Part shown: positions 1-11,068 of the stretch, in pieces
Position numbering within the stretch: position 1 is the stretch's first letter
Layout of the letters: each line of letters starts with the position of its first letter
From: Uloborus plumipes
Taxonomy: Eukaryota; Arthropoda; Arachnida; Araneae; Uloboridae
DNA length: 64,000 nt
Assembly (NCBI GenBank): GCA_038373865.1
Contig: JAXGGA010004680.1
Location: 21,592-85,591 of the forward strand
Direction of reading: 5' to 3'
Translations under genes and position numbers: made by a program
Notes under the pieces: generated by a model
The model's database searches: none
Told to the model about the DNA's origin: nothing
The model's input: the letters and a program-made list of their open reading frames with translations, nothing else

Positions 1-1761
1 GATATTCTTTCACATTCACCATTTCAGACACTTTATGTCTGCGGTTTTTTGATCTGTCAATTATTTTGTGGAAAGAGCTCTTATAGAGAATTCCTTCTTA
101 TATTTATAACTGTGCGGTGTTGTTATAATCTTAAGCCTAGGAAGTGGTCAGGGGCGCCCTGAACTAAAATTGTTGGGAGGGGGAAAAATTATTAATTTGC
201 CGACTGAAGTTCCAATTTTACCGAATTATAAAATACAAGCATGCACAATTGCACATAGCACACATGTCGTATATGCGTAACCTTAATATGTGTAAACATT
301 TCTAAAAACATCTGAAATAATTTTAATTTAGTAATTAGTTATAGGTAATTAAAATGGTCCCACACGTGACCGTGGAATCACCCATAGTTAAATTCTTTTA
401 TAATAATTGTATTTTTGATCGTGGAAAACACTATTTTATATTTTCAAAAAGGTCTCTTTCACATGATTAAAACTGTATTTTTATGAAAAACAGCAGTTAC
501 AAACAATTCATTTGAGCAATTTAATCCTTCACTCCTCTACAATTCGACCATTAATTGCTATGTTAACAAAGCGTTGCTTATCCAGCTATAAATGTTCAAT
601 ACTTACTTTCAAGCACATCAATATAAAAACAAACCAAAAAGTCAGCATTATGCGGAAAACGAGACCGTCATCAGAGTACATGACATTGTTTTTATACCCC
701 TACTCATCGTAGTGAACCAATATGCTCCAACAAATATTTCTACAACTCACTCGAAATTCCATGCTAACACAATAATTGATACACGTGTGTTTGCTATTGA
801 CAAATCAGTCGCTTTAAACTTCGTTTAGCATCATTATTGTCATTGTATTTGAATGGCAGCTAGTTTGATACACGTGTTAACTTCCAAACGAGAGCTTTTG
901 TGGAATAAATGGCTTAGGGTAGCGAAATTTCAAATTTGCTTCAATTACGGTTGTAGATTGAATATGCATTAAAAGAATTACAAAGTATCATCCAGAACAA
1001 CCGACATATATTTGATGAATTGTTAACACTATTTATTAATTAGTTCAATTTTAATGTTTTAGCATTTGAAGAATAGTAAGAGTTTATTTTCCGGAGGATT
1101 ACTAATTTGTCATTTATTCACTTCTGATTTCCTATATAAATAGGTTAAAAAGTTTGTAATGTTTTAAAACTATGATTAGTAAGACTTGATTAAAGTACCA
1201 TATCATCAGGATTTCACTTTTGTGTGATATTAATTTTTCTGAGAAAAAAAAGTAAAATTTTGTCTCACGGAAAAAAGGTTTGAGTTAGTCTTTTATTTGA
1301 AATAATTATTTTTATGAGCATTAAGAAGCATTTTTGCCATAATCATATTTTTATGCACTTACTATTCGGTCATGCGATTTGCATTGGTTGAGTGGCACTT
1401 GTTGATTTAAGTAACTCAAGTATCTTTCTGACAATATGCTGATTGATTATTTGTTCATTTTTATTTGAGTCATGAGCATTTTTGTCAATACTAAAGAAAC
1501 CAATCTTGTCAGATAATTTCTGGTATTACAGTTACATTCTACAAGAAAATTCTGAAACGCCAAAGATTTTTTCCAGTTAACATTTCGGGATTTCACGTGT
1601 TTCTACCATTTTCCTGAGAAAAACAAGTATGTTTGCGAAATGTTTCCTGAATCCGCATACGTTGCACGAATGCGAACTTTTCAATGTTGTGAAAAATATT
1701 TTTAGCTATTTGTGTGAAGATATACTCTTCTTTTTAATATGTGATTCGCTAGTTGGTCTGT
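1..1761. other. AT-rich intergenic DNA, nothing recognised
   Basis: I see no convincing exon, RNA gene or bounded repeat here. The short open frames have no recognisable motif and are typical of AT-rich non-coding DNA. The stretch ends where the tandem duplication begins. Confidence 0.6.
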
Positions 1762-2242
1762 TATAGCTTTTCTAGACTGCCTGAGCTTCAAACGATGGAG
1801 AAGCAGCGGCCAGCATTTCTTTGAAGAAATGCAGGCTGATAAGCTGTTCGGTATTTGCTTGTAATTTTGCCTTAACTTTAGCCATATTTACCAAAATGAT
1901 TTGAGAGTCTTCTTGGTAAATCGGGAAAAGGGCCAATATATAGGGTTTAGAATTGACTGAATCATTACCTCTAATTTATTTTTCGAATTTTAAAGTGAGA
2001 TTCTTCCTCCACAGATCAAGGTTTAATTTGAAAAATCGGAGCAGAATCGTTGTGAAAACACTGGCGAATGGCACTGAGCTGAAAAGGTAGGAATAATACT
2101 TACTAATCGGTTATAATTCGCGATACTAATTTATGAAAACGTTATAACTCCATTTGTAGAAATTCATAATTTTTAAGTTGTGTTACGTTCGCTGCCGAGG
2201 GGCGATGTAAACGTCGACATTAGCCGGTGAATGTTCACATTT

Positions 2243-2530
2243 TTTTTACACACTCCAGGGTCCCCAGTACCTACCACAACTCGTGGTTTAACCGGGATAG
2301 GACCCTGAAGAGCGCTCTGTTCTTTTTGAGCCAGAACCAAGGGCCGAGCAAACCCTTGGCCCAGCACCCCCAGAGGTATCGTTTCACATGGAGGACTTTG
2401 TGACCACGACATTTTTAACGTCCCCCAGCCACCATTAATCAAGACGGTGGATCTTTGATCGGCTGGGGATAGAGCACGGGTCCCTCCGGTCATGAGTCCG
2501 ACGCCTTACCGATCGGGCTATCACGGCCCA
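2243..2530 (-). mobile_element. tRNA-derived SINE (family 1, copy 1)
   Basis: On the minus strand the element starts with a tRNA-like head: an A-box-like run TAGCCCGATCGGTAAGGCG near 2515, then a decayed B box. A unique body follows and it ends in a short A tail (T run at 2241-2248 on the plus strand). Flanking 13-bp repeats AATGTTCACATTT (2230-2242) and AATGTTAACATTT (2531-2543) are the target-site duplication. Unit B of the tandem duplication has the same locus without the element, with a single AATGTTAACATTT at about 7498. The body matches a second copy at 16244-16538. Confidence 0.93.
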
Positions 2531-5344
2531 AATGTTAACATTTACAAAGCAAACATCGGTGAAAGTTAAAATATTTATGGGGAATCATCAGCGAATGCTG
2601 ATATTCTTCAATTTCAGTCTTTCAGACAGCAAACGGTTATTTCTTAGAAAATTTAGTACAGAATTCAAAGCAATAATCTTAGTACAAAAGGACGTAACGA
2701 ATACAAATTAATTCGTAACTAAAACATAAAAATTGTATCTATTGTAAGCTAGCGCTTGAATGATTCGGGTGCAAAGCTTTTAAAAGATTTCCCGAAATAC
2801 GAAAGATTTCGTTGTTCCATTGCTTGTTCAAAACACTCTTTCTTATTTAACATTATGAGAAATTCACCATCTGTTACTATTCAAATAAAGAATGAGAATG
2901 TTTCAAATGGAAATTTTCACCAGTTACTTTTTTTATTCCACTTAAATTGTGATTCCGCGACAGTGTAATTTCAAAAAACTTAAGAGACGAAAGATTTGCT
3001 CAAATTCAAAGTAAGGTAACATAAAACAGATTGAAAAAAAAAAAAAAAAAAAAAAAACACGAAATTCTTCACGAAAATGGTTTTAGTGTCTTTTAAGCAA
3101 TCCTTTTCACCAATATCTTTTATTTGTGGAGTGAAGAAGGTTGAGTGTTTGGATGTTTCTTTCTTCTAAAAGAAATTGAAAAAAAAAAAAAAAATTGCAT
3201 AACGTAATCAATATTTAATTTCTAAGTGACTATGAAGAGCTGTTATTTTCGATTCTTCCTTGTGCATTCAGTGACGTAGAAATGATTAAAAGTTGATTTC
3301 CAAGCAACAATTTATCTGGATGTTTTAAAAATATAAAATGCTTATAATAGGGCTATTACAAGACAAAAGACATGTCGACGTGTTCGATCTTGAAAAACTC
3401 TATAAAATTGAAAGCGATTCTAACTCTCGACAGAAACATTTCGAAGTACGAGAAAAGATTAGTAAAGAAAAAAAAAAATCTAATTCCGATGTATGCAGCT
3501 TTAAATATTTTAAAAATTAAAAGTCATCACTCATTTTTCTTTACTGTTATTGGATAATGAAAGCCAATGAGTTGTGTTGAAAAGAATCATGCAGTTCGAT
3601 GCAGTCAGAAGTCAGACATAAATTAATAGTGGGTGCAATTATGGAGCAGTTATAGAATCGCACAATATTCATTGCATTTCAGATTTTCTTCGTACTTGTT
3701 TTTCCTGAGGTGATACATGATCAACCATCTTCCCAATTTAACCTTTTTCTGGAAAATTTTCGTTTTCTGTAAAAGCACTTATTTCCGTGAGGTATTAATT
3801 TTCGCGATTTTTGCGAGTTTGGTGTAATTATGAAAATGAAAGCCTTGCGAAATATTTTGATTTTATTTGCATAATGAACTTTCGGTTCTGTTCATTTAAA
3901 TACCACTAAATATTTCACTCTCGAAACCGCCTATATTTTCATTTTCGCAAGAAGCTTTTACAGTAATAGGGAAGTTTTCAACTTTTTAATTTTATTTTTG
4001 GGTAATAGAACAACATACAAGATTCTCATCAATGAAAAAAAAAAAGCGACACGACAAGTAGTCTTTAAAAAAAATATTTTTTTAAGTTTAAGCGGCGCTA
4101 ACGTCAGAAGGTTTGGATTTTTCGCTATAGTGGGCTGCGTATCGGTATGGTTTTCCGTACTATCGTAGGTTGTTCTTGCGCGCGGCGGAAATAGGTAGAC
4201 GTCCCCTAATAGTGCCTTGCTAAAAATTTGAATATGGTTTTCGTCGCAAACAGCTTAAAACAATCGATGCTGACACCCGTGGCTGGTTATTCGAATGCCG
4301 TTTGACTAATTTAATTTCCACAGTGAATTAATAGACAAATTAATTGATAACGGAAAGAAAAAAAAAGAAAACTCTGCAATGAAACAATAGCATATATGCA
4401 ATACAGTTTTTGTAAGTGAAATGCTAAAATTAGAGCTATTTGACGTCACTCGTTTCATTTTCAAGGCGCACTTTTTTTTTTTTTTGCTCGAGTTTTTTTT
4501 TTAATTCATTAAAAATCTATCATTGTGCTTCAAAATTCTGCACATGGTGAATTTTTGTGTTTTGTAAGTGTCTTAACACTATCTAATCTAGTAGTCAATG
4601 TAGGAATATTTAATAAGTTGAAACTTCCCTATTAAGGCAGCTAGAAGCAAATTATGTAAAGGACTAAAATGTTGAGTAAAACATCCTATGAAGTTTGAAT
4701 CGTTGGGTAGGGTTCTAGTGAATAGTTTCTCTAAATCGTGCTATACTGCAGATCTTACTAAGACTAATATTACCAACAAAGCAAGTAGGAGTTTCTCTTA
4801 CTATTTGCACTATTTATTTATTTCCCAATTTTACTTTTTGTCCCTTACACCATTTGCTTCTACACTGTTAAAACTACGGGTGCCGCAGGAGTGCCAATAA
4901 GAAATTTGGTGTGAAAGCAAGGTGCCACGAGGTGCCATAGAGAATTTGAAATGCTCTTACCGTATCGAAAGGCTAGGGTTAATGAAGCTTGCGCACGCTC
5001 ATGAGACATCTCGCAAGACCAAACGGCACTTTTGATAGCCTGTGCCTGCGCATTGCGACTCCGAGGTCTCATCATCATCATCAATCACTTGAATGGCGGA
5101 CATCTTGTTTACGTCGACACGACAGAATTCTCGATTAACTAAAACCAATAAAGGTTAACTAAAATCAATGCAAGAGCTTGGCATTTGCTGCAGAAAAAAT
5201 CATGTTTATATTTTCAACTGCAATAAATCAGTTATGTTAGTTGACGATAATTCTAGACTTTAAAACTCAATTAAACGATAGACACAGAGTTATAAAGAAG
5301 AGCGATATACATGCTAAGCGCACACATCGTATCAGTAGACGAGT

Positions 5345-5555
5345 TTAAAATTAGAAATTGCTGTTTGAAGTTTTGCGTCTCAATGTATTTGATTCAAATG
5401 CCACTTTTTCAGTTATTTTTTAAAAATATTTATCATGGACAAATGACCATAAAACATTGTACTTATGTAAAATTTGTGACAAAGAAGCACTTGGTGACAG
5501 TAACTTATTTTTGATAAAAAGTGCAGATAAGACTTTTGTGCTTAGCACGGCAGTA
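5345..5555 (+). repeat. Dispersed repeat, copy 1
   Basis: About 210 bases align with 16830-17035 in the same orientation. Shared landmarks are the run around TGCTGTTTGAAGTTTTGCG, the ACATTGTACTTATG region and the right end AAAAAGTGCAGATA. Both copies end next to a TGCTTA-CAC-GCAG stretch. No coding capacity is seen and the family is unknown. Confidence 0.7.
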
Positions 5556-5601
5556 TAGCAAGTGTTGTAGGTTCACTGATACGAGAGCGGTTTTTTTTCC
5601 C

Positions 5602-5643
5602 TGAGGGATCGCACCATTGTTGCAGCAATGGTGCGATCCCTCA
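5602..5643. repeat. Perfect 18-bp inverted repeat, 6-base loop
   Basis: TGAGGGATCGCACCATTG is followed by TTGCAG and then its exact reverse complement. An 18-bp perfect stem this GC-rich stands out in the local AT-rich background. It could be the fused ends of a transposon or a recent template-switch product. No RNA function can be inferred. Confidence 0.9.
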
Positions 5644-5779
5644 ATTTGTTATCCGGTCATTTGTGTGCCATCATAAAGCACGGAAGACAATTTTCCTAAA
5701 GAATTTTGACGGCAAGTTTCTCAGCAGGTTTAGGCCATTGGGTTCTCATAATATGAAATTTCTCTTAGAAGTTAATTCA

Positions 5780-5990
5780 GCCAAGAGTATCAGAGCCAAA
5801 TATTAACTTCAAGGATGTTTAGCACGTCGTATAACTGCGTGACATAAGCTGTGATGACTTTTTGCATCACGAAACTCCACCAACTGAACACTGTAACATT
5901 TGGCTTTGAACCCGCGACCAAAGATACACCAGGATAAAGCCTAACCATTACGCTACCCTTTTACGAGACAGTATTCTCGTTTAGTATACG
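5780..5990 (-). mobile_element. tRNA-derived SINE (family 2), copy in unit A
   Basis: Read on the minus strand, 5975-5895 has a tRNA-like head: GTAGCGTAATGGTTAGGC (A box) and GGTCGCGGGTTCAAAGCC (B box), spaced as in tRNA genes. A body continues to about 5780. The same sequence occurs in unit B at 10258-10465, so this insertion predates the tandem duplication. No clear target duplication was identified. Confidence 0.75.
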
Positions 5991-6066
5991 GCGAAACTAA
6001 TTTTTGGTTTTTTTTAGCTGCTTTTGTTAGTACTAAATATTTTAATTTAGTTTAATCGTAAATTGG

Positions 6067-6100
6067 TTTTAATATTTATTCCGAGGAATAAATATTAAAA
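6067..6100. repeat. 16-bp perfect inverted duplication unique to unit A
   Basis: TTTTAATATTTATTCC, two bases GA, then the exact reverse complement. In unit B (about 10545-10570) only the left arm is present, followed directly by AATTGTAAAAA. Unit A therefore gained about 19 bases copied from the neighbouring sequence in inverse orientation, the signature of a short template switch. Confidence 0.85.
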
Positions 6101-8525
6101 TATAAATTGGAAAAACGCATCTCTTAAGAAAAGGTAGGAGTTGTAGTAAATTTTAAGTGTAAATGTAAAAGATACTGCATTTACGATTTTTTTCGTTGAA
6201 GCAAAAAAGATGGTTCAAACAAGCGATAAAAAAAGAATTACAAACTGCTACCGTTCGCATTTCAGTTCAGAGAAGTGCTCCGTATTGTTTCTGTATTTTC
6301 GCATTCAGTTTAGGATATATTGCTTTCCTTTTCTCGACTTATACTGCAGGGGAGAAAACTTGAGCATCTAGCAGCTCTCTGCGTAAACTACTTGCTTTGT
6401 TTGCCAGAAGGGGTGGAAAAAAACTCTTATAAAATAAAAATGCAGCATAAGAGAAAATTTTCTTTTTATTTCTGTACATCAGATATTTGTTTTGTGTTCT
6501 TTGAAAGAAAATCTTGCGTTGTCTATACGAAAATTCTTTCTATGCTGTAAAGCTTTCACACGAACTTTATTTTATGTTCGATGGATATTACGATTGCTAG
6601 CAGGTTAATTACGATTTTTTTAAATCAAATTTTTCCAGTTGTATTTTTGAATGAAAGTACTGAAAATGTATTACACTACTGAAACAGGTTGTTCATACTG
6701 TTTTACTAAATTTATTATGATTTGTAGAAAATTTGAAAGCGAGATGCTTAATACACTCCTTCAATCGCTGTCTTCTTATTCTCAATACACCATCAAAACG
6801 TGCTTATTCATTTACAGCATACATTTTGAGTTTGTGTTTTGGTGACATATTACCCGTTTATGAACTCACGTTCAATATGACATTACATTGTTTGCTCACG
6901 AATGCTGTGGAATAAGCAAACCTAAAGTTAAACGATCATATCCACATGAGGGAAGGAGGAGCAATGTAAAAATTTCATGCACGTGTTTTCTCATTTCAAT
7001 ATGATTCTGCTTCATTAAAAGCCTAAGGGTGCTTAAGGGTGCTATAGCTTTTCTAGACTGTCTGAGCTTCAAACGATGGAGAATTTTCTTTGGAAGAAAT
7101 GTAGGCTAAGCTGTTGGGTATTTGCTTGTAATTTTGCCTTAACTTTGGCCATATTTGCCAAAATGATTTGAGAGTCTTCTTGGTAAATCAGGAAAAGGGC
7201 CAATATACAGGATTTAGAATTGACTGAATCATTACCTCCAAGTTATTTTTCGAATTTTTAAGTGACATTCTTCCTCCATACATCAAGGTTTAATTTGAAA
7301 AATCGGAGCAGAATCGTTGTGAAAACACTGACAGATGAAACTGAGCTAAAATGTTAGGAATAATACTTACTAATCGGTTCTAATTCGCGATACCAATTTA
7401 TGAAAAAGTTATAACTCCATTTATAGAAATTCATAATTTTTAAGTTGTGTTACGTTCGTTGCCGAGGGGTGATGTAAACGTCGACTTTAGCCGGTGAATG
7501 TTAACATTTACAAAGCAAGCATCGGTGAAAGTCCAAATACTTATGGGGAATCATCAGCGAATGTTGATATTCTCCAATTTCAGTCTTTCAGATAGCAAAC
7601 GGTTATTTCTTAGAAATTTTAGTACAGAATTCAAGGCAATAATCTTAGCACAAAATGACGTAATGAATACAAATTAATTCGTAACTAAAACATAAAAATT
7701 GTATTTATTGTAAGCAAGCGCTTGAATGATTCGGGTTCAAAGCTTTTAAAAGATTTCCCGAAATACGAAAGATTTCGTTGTTCCATTGTTTGTTCAAAAC
7801 ACTCTTTCTTATTTAACATTATGAGAAATTCACCACCTGTTACTATTCAAATAAAGAATGGGAATATTTTAAATGGAAATTTTCACCAGTTACTTTTTTT
7901 ATTCCACTTAAATTGTGATTTCGCGGCAGTGTAATTTCAAAAAACTTAAGAGACGAAAGATTTGCTCTAATTCAAAGTAAGGTAACATAAAACAGATTGA
8001 AAAAAAAAAAAAAAAATCCCACGAAATTCTTCACGAAAATGGTTTTAGTGTCTTTTAAGCAATCCTTTTCACCAATATCTTTTATTTGTTGAGTGAAGAA
8101 GGTTGAGTATTTGGATGTTTCTTTCCTCTAAAAGAAATTGAAAAAAAAAAAAAAAAAAAAAAAAATTGCATAACGTAATTAATATTTAATTTCTAAGTGA
8201 CCATGAAGAGCAGTTATTTTCGATTCTTCCTTGTGCATTCAGTGACGTAGAAATAATTAAAAGTCGATTTCCAAGAAACAATTTATCTGGATGTTTTAAA
8301 AATACAAAATGCTTATAATAGTGCGATTAGCGATTACAAGAGAAAAAACATATCAACGTGTTCGATCTTGAAAAACTCTATGAAATTGAAAGCGATTCTA
8401 ACTCTCGACAGAAACATTTCGAAGTATGAGAAAAGATTAGTAAAAAAAAAAAAAAAAAAGAAAATCTAATTCCGATGTATGCAGCTTTAAATATTTTTAA
8501 AATTAAAAGTCATCACTCATTTTTT

Positions 8526-9733
8526 AACCGACTTCAACAAAGGAGGAGGTTATCAATTCAAAGCGTGTACTTTTTTTTTGTTTGTTCGCACATAACATCT
8601 GATCTACTGAACCGATTTGGACGATTTTTTTTAATCGATAGGAGATGGTGTAACTTAGGTACCATGTACTCATATGAAGATATTTGTTCAGTAAATTTCA
8701 TGTCATTTCCCCATTAAATGATTAAATTTTCAATCCATTGTTGCAAAAATTTGTTGCCTCGCAACAGCAATATTAATAGTAATCATGATGAAAATTTTGA
8801 ACCAAGGCTTCTCTGGAGTAAGTATGAAATATTAATAATTAGTCGAATTTAAAGCGATTTGTCCTAAACGATTAAATATGAAATCCATTGTTACAAAACG
8901 TGGTTGTTATGAAACTGTAATAATAATGATAATGAGAATTTTAAATGAAGGCTTAACTAAATCAAACATGAAACTCATTAGCGGGAAACGTTCGTCGTAT
9001 GAGAAACTAGAAAGGCTTTGAAACATAAATTAGTTGAAAAGCCGTAGATATTTAAATGGATTTGATTAAGCTAGTATACAAATAAATACCAGAGAATAAC
9101 AAAGATTATTTTTTCGTCATTTTATTGTCAATCGTTTAAAATTTTAGACGCGTTGATAGTTTCTTCCTTTTTTTTTTCAGTTTATTTTATGGAGCATTTA
9201 CTTAAGAAAATTAGGTGAAGTTTCGTAATATGAAACATTAAACTTATTTCATAAAAACACTTACACTAAAAAGAATGAAATAAAATAATTTTGGAAAAAA
9301 AAATAGAACCGACTTCAGTTGGAAATTGCTCTAAAAAGTAAAAAATAATTTTTTTCTTTGAACACCATCGAAACTACTTTTAAACATAAGTTTTGAAGTC
9401 GGCGCAAAAACAATGTATAGAATCAGACGCAACTATAATTCAACTATATAAATTTTAATGGATCCAGGTTCTTTAAGAGCATTTACATACATTTCATTCA
9501 TTACCACACAGTCGTGTAATGATACAAATATTCTACTTTTAATTTTCAATGGTTTCTCTGAAAAATGTTGGCAAAATATGGTTAGATATCATTTTACCTA
9601 TCGTTTTAGCGCCGACTTCAAAACTTATGTTTAAAAGTAGTTTTGATGGTGTTCAAAGAAAAAAATTATTTTTTACTTTTTAGAGCAATTTCCAACTGAA
9701 GTCGGTTCTATTTTTTTCCAAAATTATTTTATC
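8526..9733. mobile_element. Fold-back DNA element inserted in unit B
   Basis: Unit A reads straight through this locus (about 3533-3545), so the 1.2 kb block is an insertion. It starts with AACCGACTTCAACAAAGGAG at 8527 and ends with TGAAGTCGGTT near 9707 plus a short T/A-rich tail. Within it, 9281-9410 and 9604-9731 are near-identical inverted arms of about 130 bp around a 190-bp core. The ACCGACTTCA-type end followed by AGGAGGAGGTTATCAATTC resembles a repeat end I have seen in many arthropod genomes, but I cannot assign a superfamily. No transposase is encoded. Confidence 0.85.
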
Positions 9734-10257
9734 TTTATTGTTATTGGATAATGAAAACCAATGAGTTGTGTTGAAAAGAATTATGCAGTTCGATGCAATC
9801 AGAAGTCAGACATAAATTAATAGTGGGTTCAATTATGGAGCAATTATAGAATCGCACAATATTCATTACATTTCAAATTTTCTTCGTACTTTTTTTTCCT
9901 GAGGTGATACATGATCAACCATCTTCCCAATTCAACCTTTTTCTTAAAAATTTTCGTTTTCTGTAAAAGCACATGTTTCCGTGAGGTATTAATTTTCGCG
10001 ACTTTTGCGAGTTTGGTGTAATCATGAAAATGAATGCCATGCGATTTATTTAAATTTTATATGCGCAATGAACTTTCGGTTCTGTTCATTTAAATATCCC
10101 TAAATATTCCACTCGCGAAATCGCCGATATTTTCATTTTCGCAAAAAAGAGGGCTTTTGCAGTAATAGGTAAGTTTTCAACTTTTTAATTTTATTTTTCC
10201 CTAGCAGCATCATCTGATCTGCCGATGATCGGTCATTCATCGAAACCCGATGAAATT

Positions 10258-10465
10258 CTCATCAGAGTCAAATATTACCTCCAAGGATGTTTAGCACGTC
10301 GCATAACTGCGTGACATAAGCTGTGATGATTTTTTGCATCATGAAAATCCACCAACTGAACACTGTAACATTTGGCTTTGAACCCGCGACCAAAGATACA
10401 CCAGGCAAACGCCTAACCACTACGCTAACTTTTTACTGGACAGTACTCTCGTTTAGTATACGGCG
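10258..10465 (-). mobile_element. tRNA-derived SINE (family 2), copy in unit B
   Basis: Paralogue of 5780-5990 carried along by the tandem duplication. The tRNA-like head on the minus strand (about 10440-10365) keeps the GGTTCAAAGCC B box. The A-box region reads AGCGTAGTGGTTAGGCG, closer to a consensus tRNA than in unit A. Confidence 0.75.
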
Positions 10466-10598
10466 AACTTCATTTTTGGTCTTATTTTTTAGCTGATTTT
10501 ATTAGTACTAAATATTTTAATTTAGTTTAATCGTAAATTGGTTTTAATATTTATTCCGAGAATTGTAAAAAATCTCTTAAGAAAAGTTAGGAGTTATA

Positions 10599-11068
10599 GG
10601 GTAAGTGCTCCAGTAGTTGACCAGTCTCCAGTAGTCGGCCACAATGACATAAAACTCCTCATAATTAGTACATTTTTAATTCAAAATCAGATATGACGCA
10701 TTCACACATTCATGTACCTATCCTCAATCATTAACCAGTGGCAGTTAAGTTTTGGGTACTTCTTTTGAATTAGTAATGAGTCATTTCATTTTGAATAGTG
10801 TGCCCGTCATCCAAGATTGCGATTCTGCTTATTTTTCAGCTAAGATGATTCTGTGGCCGACTACTGGAACATTTACTAGTGTTGATAACAGCTTGGATTT
10901 TAACATAATTTTTTTTTAAATTTCTGAAATAAGTAGGTGATTCACTATCAGAAAGGTTCATTCTAAAGTTTTACCTTGCTTTTGTTGCTGTATTGATAGC
11001 TGAAAGTTCTAGGTTAGCCAAGATCAAAAAAAGATATCTTAAATGGCCGATTACTGGTGCTTTTACCC
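10599..11068. mobile_element. Non-autonomous TIR element (MITE) at a TA target
   Basis: Unit A has GTTGTAGTAAATTTT (about 6139-6153). Unit B has GTTATA, then 470 bases, then TAGTAAATTTT. The insert starts GGGTAAGTGCTCCAGTAGT and ends with the imperfect inverse ACTGGTGCTTTTACCC, flanked by TA on both sides (10597-10598 and 11069-11070). Subterminal copies of GGCCGA(C/T)TACTGG and its inverse occur near 10635, 10857 and 11045. There is no coding capacity. The TA duplication fits the Tc1/mariner supergroup, but the family is not recognised. Confidence 0.92.

Larger units (their letters stand above)
4035..5780. other. Segment present only in duplication unit A
   Basis: Unit B passes from Y-type to SINE-2 sequence within about 60 bases (10195-10257), while unit A carries about 1.7 kb here. 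The segment is patchwork: a diverged repeat (5345-5555) also found at 16830-17035, a perfect hairpin (5602-5643) and a GC-richer patch around 4860-5110. The frame through that patch on the minus strand seems familiar as a repetitive fragment, but I cannot name it. Insertion in A and deletion in B cannot be told apart from one window. Confidence 0.6.
1762..7042. repeat. Tandem segmental duplication, unit A
   Basis: The sequence starting TATAGCTTTTCTAGACT at 1762 recurs at 7043, an offset of about 5.28 kb. The two units then run parallel with only scattered substitutions: 1762-4020 matches 7043-10195 and 5780-7030 matches 10258-11955. Unit A carries a SINE (2243-2530) that unit B lacks, a 1.7 kb stretch (4035-5780) absent from B, and a local palindrome at 6067-6100. 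Short frames such as those at 2756-2968 and 7722-7934 are shared by both units but resemble no known protein, so I do not call a gene. The junction with unit B shows the 10-mer TAAGGGTGCT twice in a row (7024-7043). Confidence 0.93.

Noticed and set aside
2173..2493. 106-codon open frame on the minus strand (and its relative at 16242-16496)
   Set aside because: Both lie inside copies of the tRNA-derived SINE and owe their similarity to the repeat; no protein family is matched.
2756..2968. 70-codon frame conserved in both duplication units (also 7722-7934)
   Set aside because: Conservation is explained by the recent tandem duplication; flanking non-coding sequence is equally conserved, and no domain or start context is seen.
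5895..5975. Possible functional tRNA gene on the minus strand
   Set aside because: A and B boxes are present but no complete cloverleaf or acceptor stem can be drawn, and the sequence continues into a repeat body; it is a SINE head.
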